Part shown: positions 18,609-27,122 of the stretch, one piece after another | Numbering within the stretch: the first letter of the stretch is position 1 | Layout: every line of letters begins with the position of its first letter | Source of the DNA: JAFAXD01 sp035472475 | Lineage (GTDB): Bacteria; Pseudomonadota; Alphaproteobacteria; Rhizobiales; Xanthobacteraceae | Assembly (NCBI GenBank): GCA_035472475.1 | Contig: DATIPA010000122.1 | Coordinates: 6,157-70,156 of the forward strand | Reading direction: 5' to 3' | DNA: 64,000 bases | Program-made: the position numbers and the translations under genes | The notes under the pieces: generated by a model | Told to the model about the DNA's origin: nothing | The model's input: the letters and a program-made list of their open reading frames with translations, nothing else | The model's database searches: none

Positions 18609-19375
18609 GCGTCACGCTCGCGCATGCGCGCCTCCGGGCTGGTGCCGCGCTCTTTGGCAATGCGAGCAATCGTCGCGACGATACGGATCCCGGCGCGCAG
18701 CGTGCCCGACAGGTTGCCCGCAACCTTCGACGCCCCCCCGATGCGGCGGCGGCATGGAACCGGAATTTCCAGGGTCCGCAGCCGAGCGCGCGCAGCCCGC
18801 ATCTGCATTTCGACATTCCAGCCGTAGGTCATTTCGCACATGCCGAGGTCCATCAGCCGGTCGCGACGGATCGCCCGGAACGCGCACATGTCTGTGTAGT
18901 GGGCGCCATAGAGGCCGCGCATCGCAAGCCCGGCCAGCCGCCCGGCCGCGATCTGGTGCCACGCGATGCTGCCCGGCTCGCGTTCCCCGCGCACGCGCGA
19001 GCCGACGACGAAGTCGTAGCCGCCGGCGCGGATCGGTTCGACCAGCGCTGCGATGCGCGCGGGATCGTCGGCGCCGTCGCCATCCATGAACACGATGATA
19101 TCGGCCTCTGCGGCGGCGTCGACGCCGGCCAGGCACGCGCGCCCGTAACCCCGCCCGACCCGGATCACGTCGGCGCCTGCACCGGCCGCCTGCGCGGCGG
19201 TGCCATCGCTGCTGTGGCTGTCGGCCACGATGACGCGCTCGACGAGGTCGCGCGGGATGGCGCGTACCACGGTGCCGATTGCGTCCTCTTCATTCAAGGT
19301 CGGGATCACGACCGCAATGCGGGCAGCGCTCGCCCCGTGCGGCGTGCTCCCGTCGTGGGCGTGCCTCGCGCGCAT
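18605..19375 (-). CDS. Family 2 glycosyltransferase (DPM/GtrB-like)
   Basis: 256 residues from ATG 19375, which lies 5 bp after the radical SAM stop. GT-A fold marks: IAVVIPTLNEEDAIGTVV at the N-terminus, VADSHSSDGTA for the nucleotide site, and FMDGDGADDP as the metal-binding Asp-x-Asp. The IGGASKVAGNLSGT stretch is like polyprenyl-phosphate glycosyltransferases. No C-terminal membrane helices are present, so it is a soluble or peripheral version. The frame remains open upstream to 19621 inside the radical SAM gene; that extension has no fold features and I leave it out. Confidence 0.85.
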   Translation of the reverse strand: MRARHAHDGSTPHGASAARIAVVIPTLNEEDAIGTVVRAIPRDLVERVIVADSHSSDGTAAQAAGAGADVIRVGRGYGRACLAGVDAAAEADIIVFMDGDGADDPARIAALVEPIRAGGYDFVVGSRVRGEREPGSIAWHQIAAGRLAGLAMRGLYGAHYTDMCAFRAIRRDRLMDLGMCEMTYGWNVEMQMRAARARLRTLEIPVPCRRRIGGASKVAGNLSGTLRAGIRIVATIARIAKERGTSPEARMRERDA

Positions 19376-19380
19376 GCGTG

Positions 19381-20436
19381 TCACAGGCTCCAGCGCAACC
19401 CGCAGCTGGCGCAGGCTGCGGGCGGGTGGTCGGACAACAGGCCTTCGCGAAACGCGCGATAGTTCGCGCCATTCCAGATCTCCTGCAGGGTCTGCTGGGT
19501 AGCGTCGCCCAACGTATAATTCTCGTAACCGCGCTGGGAGAACGGCGCGATGCAGCACGGCAGCGCCCGGCCGTTGGCGGTGAAATACATGACCGTCCAG
19601 GGGCGACGGCACATCGACCATGGTGACGAACTGTTCTGTCGTTTGAGGCTGAGCCCCGGCTCCGATACCGCGCCGGATGCGTTGAACGTCATTCCGAAGC
19701 TGCGCGCGAGCGCGGTGGCCTCATCCAGCTGCGCGGCGTCCTCGCGGGTCATTTGCTCATAAAGCGCCTGATCGGGCCGGGCGTGGCCGATGGCGTCGCG
19801 CTCGAAGAAGACCAGGCGCTGCAAATACACTTCCTTCACGCCGATTTGTGCCGCGACCCGCACGAATGCCGGTAGTTCGCCGATCGTTTCCTTCAGACCG
19901 GTCAGCCAGGCCGACACCCGTGGACGATCCTTGCCCTCGCGCTCCTGCAGCTCGCGAAACGCCCGCACGTTTCTCAGAATGCGGTTGAAGTAGTTCTTGC
20001 CGCGCACCGCCAGGAAGGAGCGCGCGGTGGCGGCATCGAGCGACACCCGCAGCTCGTCAAGCTCGGCGTCGATCAGGGCACGGCCGTTCTTTTCGTTGAG
20101 CACGGTGCCGTTGGTGTTGAACAGGACATAGGTCCCGCGATCCTTGAGATAGCGCACCATCTTCGGCAACGCCTTCACCAGCATCGGTTCGCCGACCCCG
20201 TGCAGCACCGCGCGTTCGATGTTGGGCAGCTGATCGACAATCTTCCGAAACAGGTCCCAGCTCATGTCGGCGGGCGGCTCGAGCTCCTCGTAGGTGCGCG
20301 GGCAGGTCGTGCACAGAAGATTGCAGCGATTGGTGGTCTCCAGGTAGACGCAGATCGGAGCGTGCTCGGCGGTCGCCGCGCGGACGCCGGCCCTTTCGAA
20401 ATAGCGCTGCGGCGCGCCGGCGGCTGCTTGCGTCAT
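19381..20436 (-). CDS. Radical SAM protein with C-terminal SPASM-type cysteines
   Basis: 351 residues. The SAM-cluster motif is CNLLCTTC (Cys38, Cys42, Cys45) preceded by YLETTNRC; GVGEPM and FNTNGT are the next radical SAM motifs. The C-terminal region has CRRPW, LPCCIAP and CASCG, enough cysteines for an auxiliary Fe-S cluster of the SPASM/twitch kind. Such enzymes abstract hydrogen from peptides, sugars or other metabolites, or transfer an adenosyl group. The gene overlaps the DUF2064 gene upstream (ATGA) and is followed within 5 bp by a glycosyltransferase, implying one pathway. Reaction not identifiable from sequence. Confidence 0.85.
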   Translation of the reverse strand: MTQAAAGAPQRYFERAGVRAATAEHAPICVYLETTNRCNLLCTTCPRTYEELEPPADMSWDLFRKIVDQLPNIERAVLHGVGEPMLVKALPKMVRYLKDRGTYVLFNTNGTVLNEKNGRALIDAELDELRVSLDAATARSFLAVRGKNYFNRILRNVRAFRELQEREGKDRPRVSAWLTGLKETIGELPAFVRVAAQIGVKEVYLQRLVFFERDAIGHARPDQALYEQMTREDAAQLDEATALARSFGMTFNASGAVSEPGLSLKRQNSSSPWSMCRRPWTVMYFTANGRALPCCIAPFSQRGYENYTLGDATQQTLQEIWNGANYRAFREGLLSDHPPAACASCGLRWSL

Positions 20437-21230
20437 TCGGCGGCCCTCCGCATCGCCGCGTCATCCGTCATGTCGATCCGGCTGCGCAGGTCGGCCGCAG
20501 CGAGGAGGACGCGGAGCAGCCGTGCCGAGTGGGCGGCCGGGTAGCGCCGCAATCCGGCGGGAGCGAGCCGCGCATCGTCGAGCTCGGCGCACAGCATGCG
20601 CAGCGAGGCCGCATCATCGACGTCGTACCACTCCGGCAGAACATCGACCCCAAGGCCGATCTCGGCCGCGCGCGCAAGCGTCTGGGTCGCGACCTGATCC
20701 GTGCTCCAGGCGACGTCCTCGAACAGGCGGCGGTGCGGCGCCTTGAGGCCGAGCAGATAGTAGCCGCCGTCGCGCGACGGGCCGAGGATCGCGCGATCGC
20801 CCGGACGCGCCAGCCGTTGCGCGGTGTCGACCAGGAGCGACGTTGGTAACGTAGGGCTATCCGAGTTGAGGACGACGGCTGCCGTGTGACCACGCTCGAA
20901 CAACGCCGCGATCGCGGCGAACAGACAGTCGCCGAAGTTCGGGTACCAGGCGTCGATCAGGCCGATCGACGGCGCAACGGTCGCAGTGAAGAAGGCCGCC
21001 GACTCGGGCGGCCCGAATGCCACATAGCCGTGGATCGGCGCTTCGCGCGCGGCGGCCGCGATGTTGTCGGTAACGTCGCGCAGGAATGCGGTGTTGAAGT
21101 CGCAGGCTTCCGTGAACGTGAGAGGAGGAACCAGACGGGTTTTCGAGCGTCCCGGAATCGACGCCTTGGCCATGACGGCGATCCCGCATGTTCCGGCCGG
21201 CGCGTGATCGGCTTTGCCCGTCGTGCTCAT
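20433..21230 (-). CDS. DUF2064 / TIGR04282-type transferase (CofC-like fold)
   Basis: About 265 residues from ATG 21230. The nucleotide-binding start GIAVMAKASIPGRSKTRL, the LNSDSPTLP motif and GPSRDGGYYLLGL are the hallmarks of the family named for association with radical SAM genes and arsenosugar loci. A poly-specific role as sugar or nucleotidyl transferase is suggested by its GT-A/CofC-type fold. The C-terminal ~50 residues (HSARLLRVLLAAADLRSRID) form a basic helix. Alternative starts are ATG 21260 and TTG 21281; none has a strong ribosome binding site. First gene of the cluster. Confidence 0.82.
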   Translation of the reverse strand: MSTTGKADHAPAGTCGIAVMAKASIPGRSKTRLVPPLTFTEACDFNTAFLRDVTDNIAAAAREAPIHGYVAFGPPESAAFFTATVAPSIGLIDAWYPNFGDCLFAAIAALFERGHTAAVVLNSDSPTLPTSLLVDTAQRLARPGDRAILGPSRDGGYYLLGLKAPHRRLFEDVAWSTDQVATQTLARAAEIGLGVDVLPEWYDVDDAASLRMLCAELDDARLAPAGLRRYPAAHSARLLRVLLAAADLRSRIDMTDDAAMRRAAE

Positions 21231-21399
21231 CGCCGCTGCCCCGCTCGCCCTGCTTGGCATCACATTGGGTACGGGAATCAACGCACAAAGACTATCGTGC
21301 GATCGGTGACATCGCGTTCAAATTTCCTGCGCCAAATACCACCGCCCGATAACGGCGCCGTGATCGAGATACCGCTGTCAGTCAGCGAGCCGGGCCGAC

Positions 21400-22566
21400 T
21401 TAGTTCCAAAGCCGCTTGCTGGCGATGTCGGCGCCTTGGCGCATCGCCTTGAACTTTTCCCACACCACCGTGTGATGCACCTCGGTCTTGTAGAGCGCCT
21501 GCGAGGAAAACCCGCAGTCGGCGCCCGCCATCACGTTCTCGCGCCCGACCAGCTTGGCGTAACGCAGCAGCCGCTCGGCGATCAGTTCCGGATGCTCGAC
21601 GATATTGCTGGCATGGGTGATGACGCCGGGACACAGCACTGCGCCGTCCGGCACTTTAACGCGCTCGAACAGATGATACTCGTGCTCGTGGCGCGGGTTG
21701 GCCGCCTCGAAGCTGTAGGAGCCGGCATTGATCTTGAAGACGTAGGGAATGACATCCGCCAGAGCCGCTTCGTAGATGCGCGGGCCTTCGTTGACCCCGT
21801 AGCAGGTGTGGAAGCGGACCTTCTCGGCGGGGATTCCCTTCAGCGCAGCGTTGGTGGCCTCGACGTAGATTTCGGCGCGCCGCTTCATCTGGGCCGGCGT
21901 GAGCCCGGGGTCGACAAAAATGTCCGAGAGAAACGGATCGTCGACCTGCACCAGGATGCCGGCGTCGACAATCGCCTTGTATTCCTTGGCGAGCTCGGCC
22001 GCGAGCGCGTGGAAATAGTCTTCCTCGGATTTGTAGTACTCATTGATCCCGACCCCGGCCGGTGCGGTCGCCGGCAGGAACACATGGGTGTCGGGCACGC
22101 CCGCGGCCTTGGCGGCGGCCTTGACGTTGGCGATATCCTTTTGCACCTCCTGCTCGCCTTTGTATTTGATCGGGCCCGTGCAGACCACCGGGGTGATCGC
22201 GACGATCGTGCCGCCCATCATCGCTTCCTTGAAATACTGCGCGTAGTAGTCCGGAAACGCCGCGACTTCCTTCTGGAACAGCAGCAGCTTCTGGCCGGGC
22301 CGCGGTTCAAAACCGGTGAGCCGTTCCTGGATGTAGGTGAAGAACCCGGGCTTGGACACTTCGCCGTCGGTCACGATGTCGATGCCGCAGTCGACCTGCT
22401 TGCGCACGTTGTCGCGCACGCCCTCCGCGATGGCCTTGTCGAGCGCGGCCTGGTCGTAGGTCTGGCCGTTGAGCTTGGCCTTGAGCAGGTCGAGGACGTT
22501 GTGTGGTCGCGGCAGGCTCCCGATGTGTGTGGTCTGAATGCGATCGGTGTTCTGCTGAAGCGACAT
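21400..22566 (-). CDS. Cobalamin-independent methionine synthase-like protein (MetE C-terminal family)
   Basis: 388 residues, the size of the catalytic C-terminal half of MetE alone. It begins with THIGSLPRP, and the zinc-site residues appear as HTCYG in the middle and GADCGFSS near the end. Stand-alone relatives include methyltransferases and epoxyalkane:coenzyme M transferase, all thiol-alkylating zinc enzymes; the actual substrate here is unknown. AGGAGG lies 7 bp before the ATG. It is followed on the same strand by the DenD-like gene in the reverse order (DenD gene starts upstream at 23600), 53 bp apart, so the two are probably one transcript. Confidence 0.85.
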   Translation of the reverse strand: MSLQQNTDRIQTTHIGSLPRPHNVLDLLKAKLNGQTYDQAALDKAIAEGVRDNVRKQVDCGIDIVTDGEVSKPGFFTYIQERLTGFEPRPGQKLLLFQKEVAAFPDYYAQYFKEAMMGGTIVAITPVVCTGPIKYKGEQEVQKDIANVKAAAKAAGVPDTHVFLPATAPAGVGINEYYKSEEDYFHALAAELAKEYKAIVDAGILVQVDDPFLSDIFVDPGLTPAQMKRRAEIYVEATNAALKGIPAEKVRFHTCYGVNEGPRIYEAALADVIPYVFKINAGSYSFEAANPRHEHEYHLFERVKVPDGAVLCPGVITHASNIVEHPELIAERLLRYAKLVGRENVMAGADCGFSSQALYKTEVHHTVVWEKFKAMRQGADIASKRLWN

Positions 22567-22619
22567 GGCGTCCTCCTGGGTTCATCGGGCGCGGCGCGGC
22601 ACTAGCCGGCCCGCGCCAA

Positions 22620-23600
22620 TCACGCAGCGATCTTGCCGCCGAGCTCGTCCTCGATATGTGTGCGAATGATATCGTCGAACGTCGCTTCCGCCCGAAAGCC
22701 GAGCGCGGTGGCGCGGCTCGCATCGAAGCACTGCGGCCAGCCCTCGACAATGCGCATGATCATCGGGTCAGGCTCGCGCCGAATGCGCGCCGCGACCTTG
22801 TCGCCGGCGATGCGCTGCAGCGCTGCGATCTGCTCGCCGACCGTGCAGGAAACGCCCGGCATTGTCAGGCTAATGCGGCTCCCGAGCTGTTCGGGCTTGA
22901 GCGATGCAGCGTGCAGCAGAAACCCGATCGCGGCGCGCGGGCTTGCATGCCAGTGCCGCACGCTCTCGTCGACCGGCAGAACGGCGTCCTGGCCCGCGAG
23001 CGGCTCGCGGATGATGGACGAAAAGAACCCGGAGGCGGCGCGGTTGGGCTTGCCCGGACGCACGTTGATGGTGGGCAGCCGTATCGCGACGCCGTCGAGG
23101 AAGCCGCGGCGCGCGTAATCGGCCAGCAGCAGTTCCACAATCGCCTTCTGGGTTCCGTACGAGGTCAGCGGGGCGAGCGCGAAATCGTCCGGGATCGCCG
23201 GCGGGAACGGCGCGCCAAACACTGCGATCGAGGATGCGAACACAAGCTTCGGGTGATAATCTCCCGCGGCGCGGATGGCCTCGAGCAGCAAGCGCGTCGC
23301 GTCGAGATTGACGCGATAGCCCTTGTCGAAATCGAGCTCGGCCTCGCCCGAGACGATCGCCGCCAGGTGAAAGATGACATCGGGCCGCTCGGCCACGAGT
23401 TTGCTGGTCTCACCGGGAGCGGCGAGGTCGCACGCAGCAGTCGCAACATTGGCGGCGAAGCCGGCTGGCGGCTCGGGCGCAACCACATCGACAAGCTTGA
23501 TGCGATCAATCGGCGTGCCGTTGATGGCTTGATCCGCGAGCAGCCGCGCCGTCAGCTTGCGGCCGATCATGCCGGCCGCGCCGGTCACCAGAATGTTCAT
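22620..23600 (-). CDS. denD: NAD-dependent epimerase/dehydratase, D-erythronate dehydrogenase-like
   Basis: 326 residues of the extended short-chain dehydrogenase family. The Rossmann motif TGAAGMIG is at residues 6-13, and SYGTQK supplies the Tyr-x-x-x-Lys pair, with Ser-Ser in FASSIAVFG before it. The overall sequence pattern, including VRHWHASPRAAIGFLLHA, matches DenD, which oxidises D-erythronate to 2-oxo-tetronate. Other den genes (kinase, decarboxylase) are not adjacent, so the assignment is by sequence likeness, not context. Confidence 0.78.
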   Translation of the reverse strand: MNILVTGAAGMIGRKLTARLLADQAINGTPIDRIKLVDVVAPEPPAGFAANVATAACDLAAPGETSKLVAERPDVIFHLAAIVSGEAELDFDKGYRVNLDATRLLLEAIRAAGDYHPKLVFASSIAVFGAPFPPAIPDDFALAPLTSYGTQKAIVELLLADYARRGFLDGVAIRLPTINVRPGKPNRAASGFFSSIIREPLAGQDAVLPVDESVRHWHASPRAAIGFLLHAASLKPEQLGSRISLTMPGVSCTVGEQIAALQRIAGDKVAARIRREPDPMIMRIVEGWPQCFDASRATALGFRAEATFDDIIRTHIEDELGGKIAA

Positions 23601-23636
23601 CGGGCCTCGATGCGGCGGCGGCGTCGCGTCGCCGTG

Positions 23637-24038
23637 TTACTTGCCGAGTTCGAGCGCCCAATACTCGACCCCGGAGTTCGACTTGGCGGAAGCGAGCCCG
23701 TAGGTCTTCACGTCGTTCAATAGCATATTGGACCGATGGCCCGGCGAATTGATCCAGTGCTGGATCGTGCACGACGTCGTGCTGCAGCCGTAGAGCACAT
23801 TCTCGGCGCGTGCGCCGGCGGGTCCACGCTTCTCGAAGAACCCGGCGTGATCCATGTGGTTGCGGCGGGCCATGTCTTCGGCGTGCTCTTTGGCAAGCTT
23901 GACCATCGCCGGATCGGCGCGCAGCTCGGACAGCCCGTTGCCGGTGCGGAATTCGTTGAGCGAGGCCGCCTTCTGGGCCGCAGCCGCGGGCCCCGTGCAG
24001 GCTGACAGCGTCAACAGCAGTGCAAGGCACTCAAACAT
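23637..24038 (-). CDS. CAP/SCP-domain lipoprotein
   Basis: 133 residues. A short signal with lipobox LSAC (Cys14) gives a lipoprotein; the mature part is a CAP domain: LNEFRTGNGL, LAKEHAEDMARRNHMDHAGF, AENVLYG and HWINSPGHRSNML, with the paired His/Glu residues of the CAP cavity. Two cysteines in GCSTTSCT may form a disulfide. Bacterial CAP proteins are secreted or envelope proteins with poorly known function. It is upstream of denD on the same strand, with 36 bp between. Confidence 0.85.
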   Translation of the reverse strand: MFECLALLLTLSACTGPAAAAQKAASLNEFRTGNGLSELRADPAMVKLAKEHAEDMARRNHMDHAGFFEKRGPAGARAENVLYGCSTTSCTIQHWINSPGHRSNMLLNDVKTYGLASAKSNSGVEYWALELGK

Positions 24039-24325
24039 GCAAGGAGGTCCCCCATCACGCCCCGACCGGCATGCGGATCCACGGCCGAAAGGCGGCGCGG
24101 CTTAATTGTCTGATCGGATCCCCACCGGCCGCGAAAATAGCCTGCAGACTGGGGCGTCATAAAGGCAATCGGCCCGGTCTGACGGTACCGGGGGACGAGG
24201 GGCGCGGAGCCCGGCCGACGCCGGTGTTGGGATCTCGGGCCGCGGGCGTTAACATGTGTGGCATTTCGGGGCCGACGTGGTTGAAATCGGCGGTCGGCAC
24301 GGTGTCGGTAAGCAGGAGCATGCAG

Positions 24326-24646
24326 ATGCGGCGTCTCGTTCCAGTTGTGGGTTTGGTTTTTGTCCTCGGGATCGCCGGCGCCCACGCCGGGCCATGCACC
24401 ACCGAGATCACCCAGATCGAGCAGGCAGTGAACCAGCCGAACTCGCAATACGGCCCGACCGCACGCCAAACGGTGGGAGCCCAGGACAGCCAACAGCCGA
24501 CGCCGTCCTCGATTGCGGCCGCCGAAAAACGAGCGGACACCCACTATCTCGACGTGTTGAACAAGGCCAAGGCCCTCGACGCCGCCAACAACCCCGACTG
24601 CCAAAACGTGGTCAAGGAGCTCAAGCTGCTGGTCGGGATGCAATAA
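24326..24646 (+). CDS. Small secreted protein, hypothetical
   Basis: 106 residues from ATG 24326, placed 7 bp after GGAG; an ATG six bases earlier sits too close to it. Signal peptide at about 1-22 (ending AGAHA), then a helical acidic/Ala-rich mature part (ITQIEQAVNQ ... AEKRADTHYLDVLNKAK) with cysteines near each end (GPCTTE, NPDCQN), which could pair. No domain recognised. It converges on the RidA gene. Confidence 0.65.
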   Translation: MRRLVPVVGLVFVLGIAGAHAGPCTTEITQIEQAVNQPNSQYGPTARQTVGAQDSQQPTPSSIAAAEKRADTHYLDVLNKAKALDAANNPDCQNVVKELKLLVGMQ

Positions 24647-24658
24647 CGCACGTCGGCG

Positions 24659-25117
24659 TCAATCCACGATCCGCATCACCGCTTCGATCTCGACCGACAT
24701 GCCGTTCGGCAGCGACGCCATGCCGACGGCCGAGCGCGCGTGGCGGCCGCGCTCGCCCAGCACTTCGACCAGCAGGTCCGAGCACCCGTTGATCACCTTC
24801 GGCGGGTCGCCGAAGTCCGGCGTCGCGTTGACCATGCCCAGAAGCTTGAGAGTCTCGACCCGCGCCAGGTTGCCGGCAGCCGCCTTCGCGGCGGCGAGCA
24901 GCCCGAGGCCGACGAGCTTGGCGTGCTCGTAGGCTTCCTGCCACGTGAAGTCGCGGCCGACTTTGCCGATGTAATAGGAGCCGTCGGGCTTCGCCGGTCC
25001 CTGGCCCGAGACATAGATCGTTTTGCCGTCGAGCTTGAACGGGACGAAGTTCGCGATCGGGGCTCGCAATGGCGGCAGTGTGAGGCCGAGGGCTTTGAGT
25101 TTTTCTTCGGGCGTCAT
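24659..25117 (-). CDS. RidA/YjgF-family protein
   Basis: 152 residues. The family core is visible: YVSGQGPAKPDGSYYIGKVG, ALLAAAK-like helix (LGLLAAAKAAAG), FGDPPKVINGCSDLLVEVLG and GRHARSAVGMASLPNGMSVEIE, in which the Arg corresponds to the 2-imine-binding arginine region of RidA. It is longer than E. coli RidA (128 aa) at the N-terminus, as in the Rid subfamilies that are not strict enamine deaminases. It lies directly downstream (in its own direction) of nothing intact: the upstream side is the ABC transporter remnant region. Confidence 0.85.
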   Translation of the reverse strand: MTPEEKLKALGLTLPPLRAPIANFVPFKLDGKTIYVSGQGPAKPDGSYYIGKVGRDFTWQEAYEHAKLVGLGLLAAAKAAAGNLARVETLKLLGMVNATPDFGDPPKVINGCSDLLVEVLGERGRHARSAVGMASLPNGMSVEIEAVMRIVD

Positions 25118-25132
25118 GGGCGCTCCTGTTGG

Positions 25133-25325
25133 CTACTCGATCGGCGCCACGATCGTCGGATGTTTGAACTGATTGGCGTCGAGCTTCTTGCTGATCATAC
25201 CGGTGTCCGCTTAGACGTCGAGCATGGCCTGGATGCCGGCGAAATCGGGCGCCGCACCGGGCTCACGCGCGAAGTCGTTCGACTTGAGCAGGTAGGCGTC
25301 CAGCACCGGCACCGGCACCCCCGAC
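25133..25325 (-). pseudogene. C-terminal fragment of an ABC transporter substrate-binding protein, with internal stop
   Basis: Reading the minus strand, a frame gives VPVPVLDAYLLKSNDF ... DFAGIQAMLDV, then a TAA stop (25211-25213), then continues in the same frame as ADTGMISKKLDANQFKH and PTIVAPIE to a TAG at 25133-25135. The continuous protein-like sequence across the stop, ending in a family-like C-terminus, shows a decayed gene of roughly 64 remaining codons. It looks like the tail of a NitT/TauT-type (NMT1) binding protein, consistent with the SsuC-type permease remnant beside it. The upstream (N-terminal) part has been deleted at about 25318-25330. Confidence 0.7.
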
Positions 25326-25970
25326 GCGGTGTTTGGCCGTCTTTTCACCCTGCTCGGCGATCGCACGTTCCTGACAAACGCGGGGATCACCTTGTTCCGG
25401 CTGTTCGCGGGGTTCGGCATTGCATTGGTGGTGGGCGTCGGCCTCGGCATCCTGGCGGCCGGAAGCCGTACGGTCGCCAGCTTGCTGCAACCGCTGATCC
25501 GGGTGCTAGCGCCGGTGCCGAAAATCGCGCTCTACCCCGCGTTCGTACTGACGCTCGGATTCGATCATTCATCCAAGATTGCGCTGGTGGTCGCCGACGC
25601 CCTGTTTCCGATCCTGCTCGCCACCTACCAAGGCGCTGCCGCGGTCGAGCCCAAGCTCGTCTGGTCGGCGCGCGCCGCCGGCGCCTCCCAGATCCGCTGC
25701 CTGTTCACCGTGGTGCTGACCGCGGCGCTGCCGTCCATTCTCACGGGCGCGCGCATCGGCCTGATCATTTCCTGCATTGTGGTGTTTCTGGCCGAGATGA
25801 TCACCTCGACCGACGGGCTGGGTCAGTTGCTGGTGCGGGCGGCGCGCAACTTTCAAACCGTCGACATGTTCGAGCCGATCATCGCGATCTCATTGCTTGG
25901 CCTCCTCCTCAACGCCGCCTTCAATGCGGTGAGCGCGCGACTGCTGGTAGGCTTCCCCGAGCAGCGCTGA
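25326..25970 (+). pseudogene. ABC transporter permease (SsuC/TauC type), N-terminally truncated
   Basis: About 214 residues remain of a protein that is normally 250-280. The open frame contains the inner-membrane helices and the EAA loop VWSARAAGASQIRCLFTVVL that docks on the ATPase, ending EMITSTDGLGQLLVRAARN and a final helix. It lacks the first membrane segment: sequence starts at PDAVFGRLFTLLGDR, which in relatives lies about 45 residues in. No ribosome binding site precedes the possible GTG at 25329, and the region directly upstream is the opposite-strand binding-protein fragment. Likely non-functional, although the remaining frame is intact, so expression from a new start cannot be excluded. 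Confidence 0.7.
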
Positions 25971-26082
25971 AACGTGCAGACGAGCATTCACAGCGCGCCC
26001 GTCAAATGCATAATGGCGCGCCATTACCGGCATGGCCGGAACAGGCGGGGGCGACGTCAGCCGTCATGAAGAGGCACCGCTC

Positions 26083-26586
26083 ATGAAGCGCATGGGGATC
26101 GTGGCGGTTACGCTTGCGGCGCTTGCGTTCGCACACCAGGCAACGCTGTGTCCGGCCGCCGCGCAATCTGGGACTGAGCCTTCCACGGCGCCACCGGCCG
26201 CGTCGGATGCCCCGGCGGCCCAGCCGCCGCCTTCCACAACACCGCCGGCGCCGCCACCGTCGTCAACGTTGCCCGCGTCACCGCCCCCGCCGGTACCGCG
26301 GCCGCCGGCGTCCTCGGCAGCGCCATCTACATCCGGCTTCGCATTCGGCCGCCGGCCGTCGCGCGAGGAAGTCAGCGCGGCGCGCGAGGCCTGCCGACAG
26401 CAAGCAAACAGCCAGAATCTCAGTGGCAACGAGCGCGCCAAGTTCCTGCGCGGCTGCTTCGCCGCCAAAATGCCGGCGGTGGTGAGGCGGGCTGCGTGTC
26501 GGAAGGAGGGCAAAGCCAAAGGCCACGTACAGGCTGGGCTACGCGCCTACATCCGGCAGTGTATGGCGCGCCAACGAGGGACCTAG
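26083..26586 (+). CDS. Secreted Pro/Ala-rich protein with PsiF-like cysteine domain
   Basis: 167 residues. Signal peptide (about 1-28), then a low-complexity Pro/Ser/Ala linker (~30-85), then a basic Cys-containing helical domain: REACRQQANSQNLSGNER, KFLRGCFAAKMP, AACRKEGKAKGHVQ and IRQCMARQ. The repeated C...K..G......F...C spacing resembles PsiF (phosphate starvation-inducible) repeats. A GAAGAGG Shine-Dalgarno precedes ATG 26083. Periplasmic, function unknown. Confidence 0.75.
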   Translation: MKRMGIVAVTLAALAFAHQATLCPAAAQSGTEPSTAPPAASDAPAAQPPPSTTPPAPPPSSTLPASPPPPVPRPPASSAAPSTSGFAFGRRPSREEVSAAREACRQQANSQNLSGNERAKFLRGCFAAKMPAVVRRAACRKEGKAKGHVQAGLRAYIRQCMARQRGT

Positions 26587-26745
26587 CGTTCGCGCGCGCT
26601 ACTCAACGCATGCAAAGCCAAGGTGCGATCATGTTGCGCACCGAAATGCGGCGTTGCCGCATGTCTTCTTGTTGCCACAAACATTACAGTCCGGTAATGT
26701 TGAGCAATGTCGCCTACAAAGACGACAATCAGAGAGGAATACGCA

Positions 26746-27015
26746 ATGAAGAACAAGCTGTTAACGGCAGTCATCGCGGCCGCGTTCGTGACCGTGAGCG
26801 GGGCGTCCTGGGCTCAGGTCGGGGTCGGAGCCAATTCCGTACCCAAATACAGCAACGTGGAAGGCTCGAAGAACAAGAAGGTCACCGATCACGGCGTGGG
26901 CGCAAATTCGGCTCCAAAGTATGGTTCGATGGCGGCCTCGAAGAACAGGAAGGTCTCCAAACACGGGGTCGGCGCCAACGTTGAACCGGTCTATCCGAAG
27001 ACCGGCACGCACTAA
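26746..27015 (+). CDS. Secreted protein with three GVGAN repeats
   Basis: 89 residues: signal peptide (about 1-23, ending SWA), then three tandem units of about 31 residues, each opening with GVGANS.PKY or a variant and continuing to SKN.KV (GVGANSVPKYSNVEGSKNKK; GVGANSAPKYGSMAASKNRK; GVGANVEPVYPKTGTH). An AGAGAGGA ribosome binding site and a strong terminator 108 bp downstream support a real single gene. The repeats are basic and Gly/Asn/Lys-rich. No known domain. Confidence 0.75.
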   Translation: MKNKLLTAVIAAAFVTVSGASWAQVGVGANSVPKYSNVEGSKNKKVTDHGVGANSAPKYGSMAASKNRKVSKHGVGANVEPVYPKTGTH

Positions 27016-27122
27016 GTTCCGCAACCGAAAGCCGGCGGTGACTCGCAACGGCTCGTTTGCCAAATCCTGAATAAATGCGCGCGGACAGGGCTTAGGCCCG
27101 ACGGGCGCCCTTGCTGAACTGG

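Noticed and set aside
22567..22619. Cobalamin or SAM riboswitch before the MetE-like gene
   Set aside because: The gap to the denD-like gene is 53 bp and holds only the ribosome binding site; no riboswitch fits.
24039..24325. Extended N-terminus of the small secreted protein
   Set aside because: The open extension lacks a signal sequence and a ribosome binding site; ATG 24326 has both.
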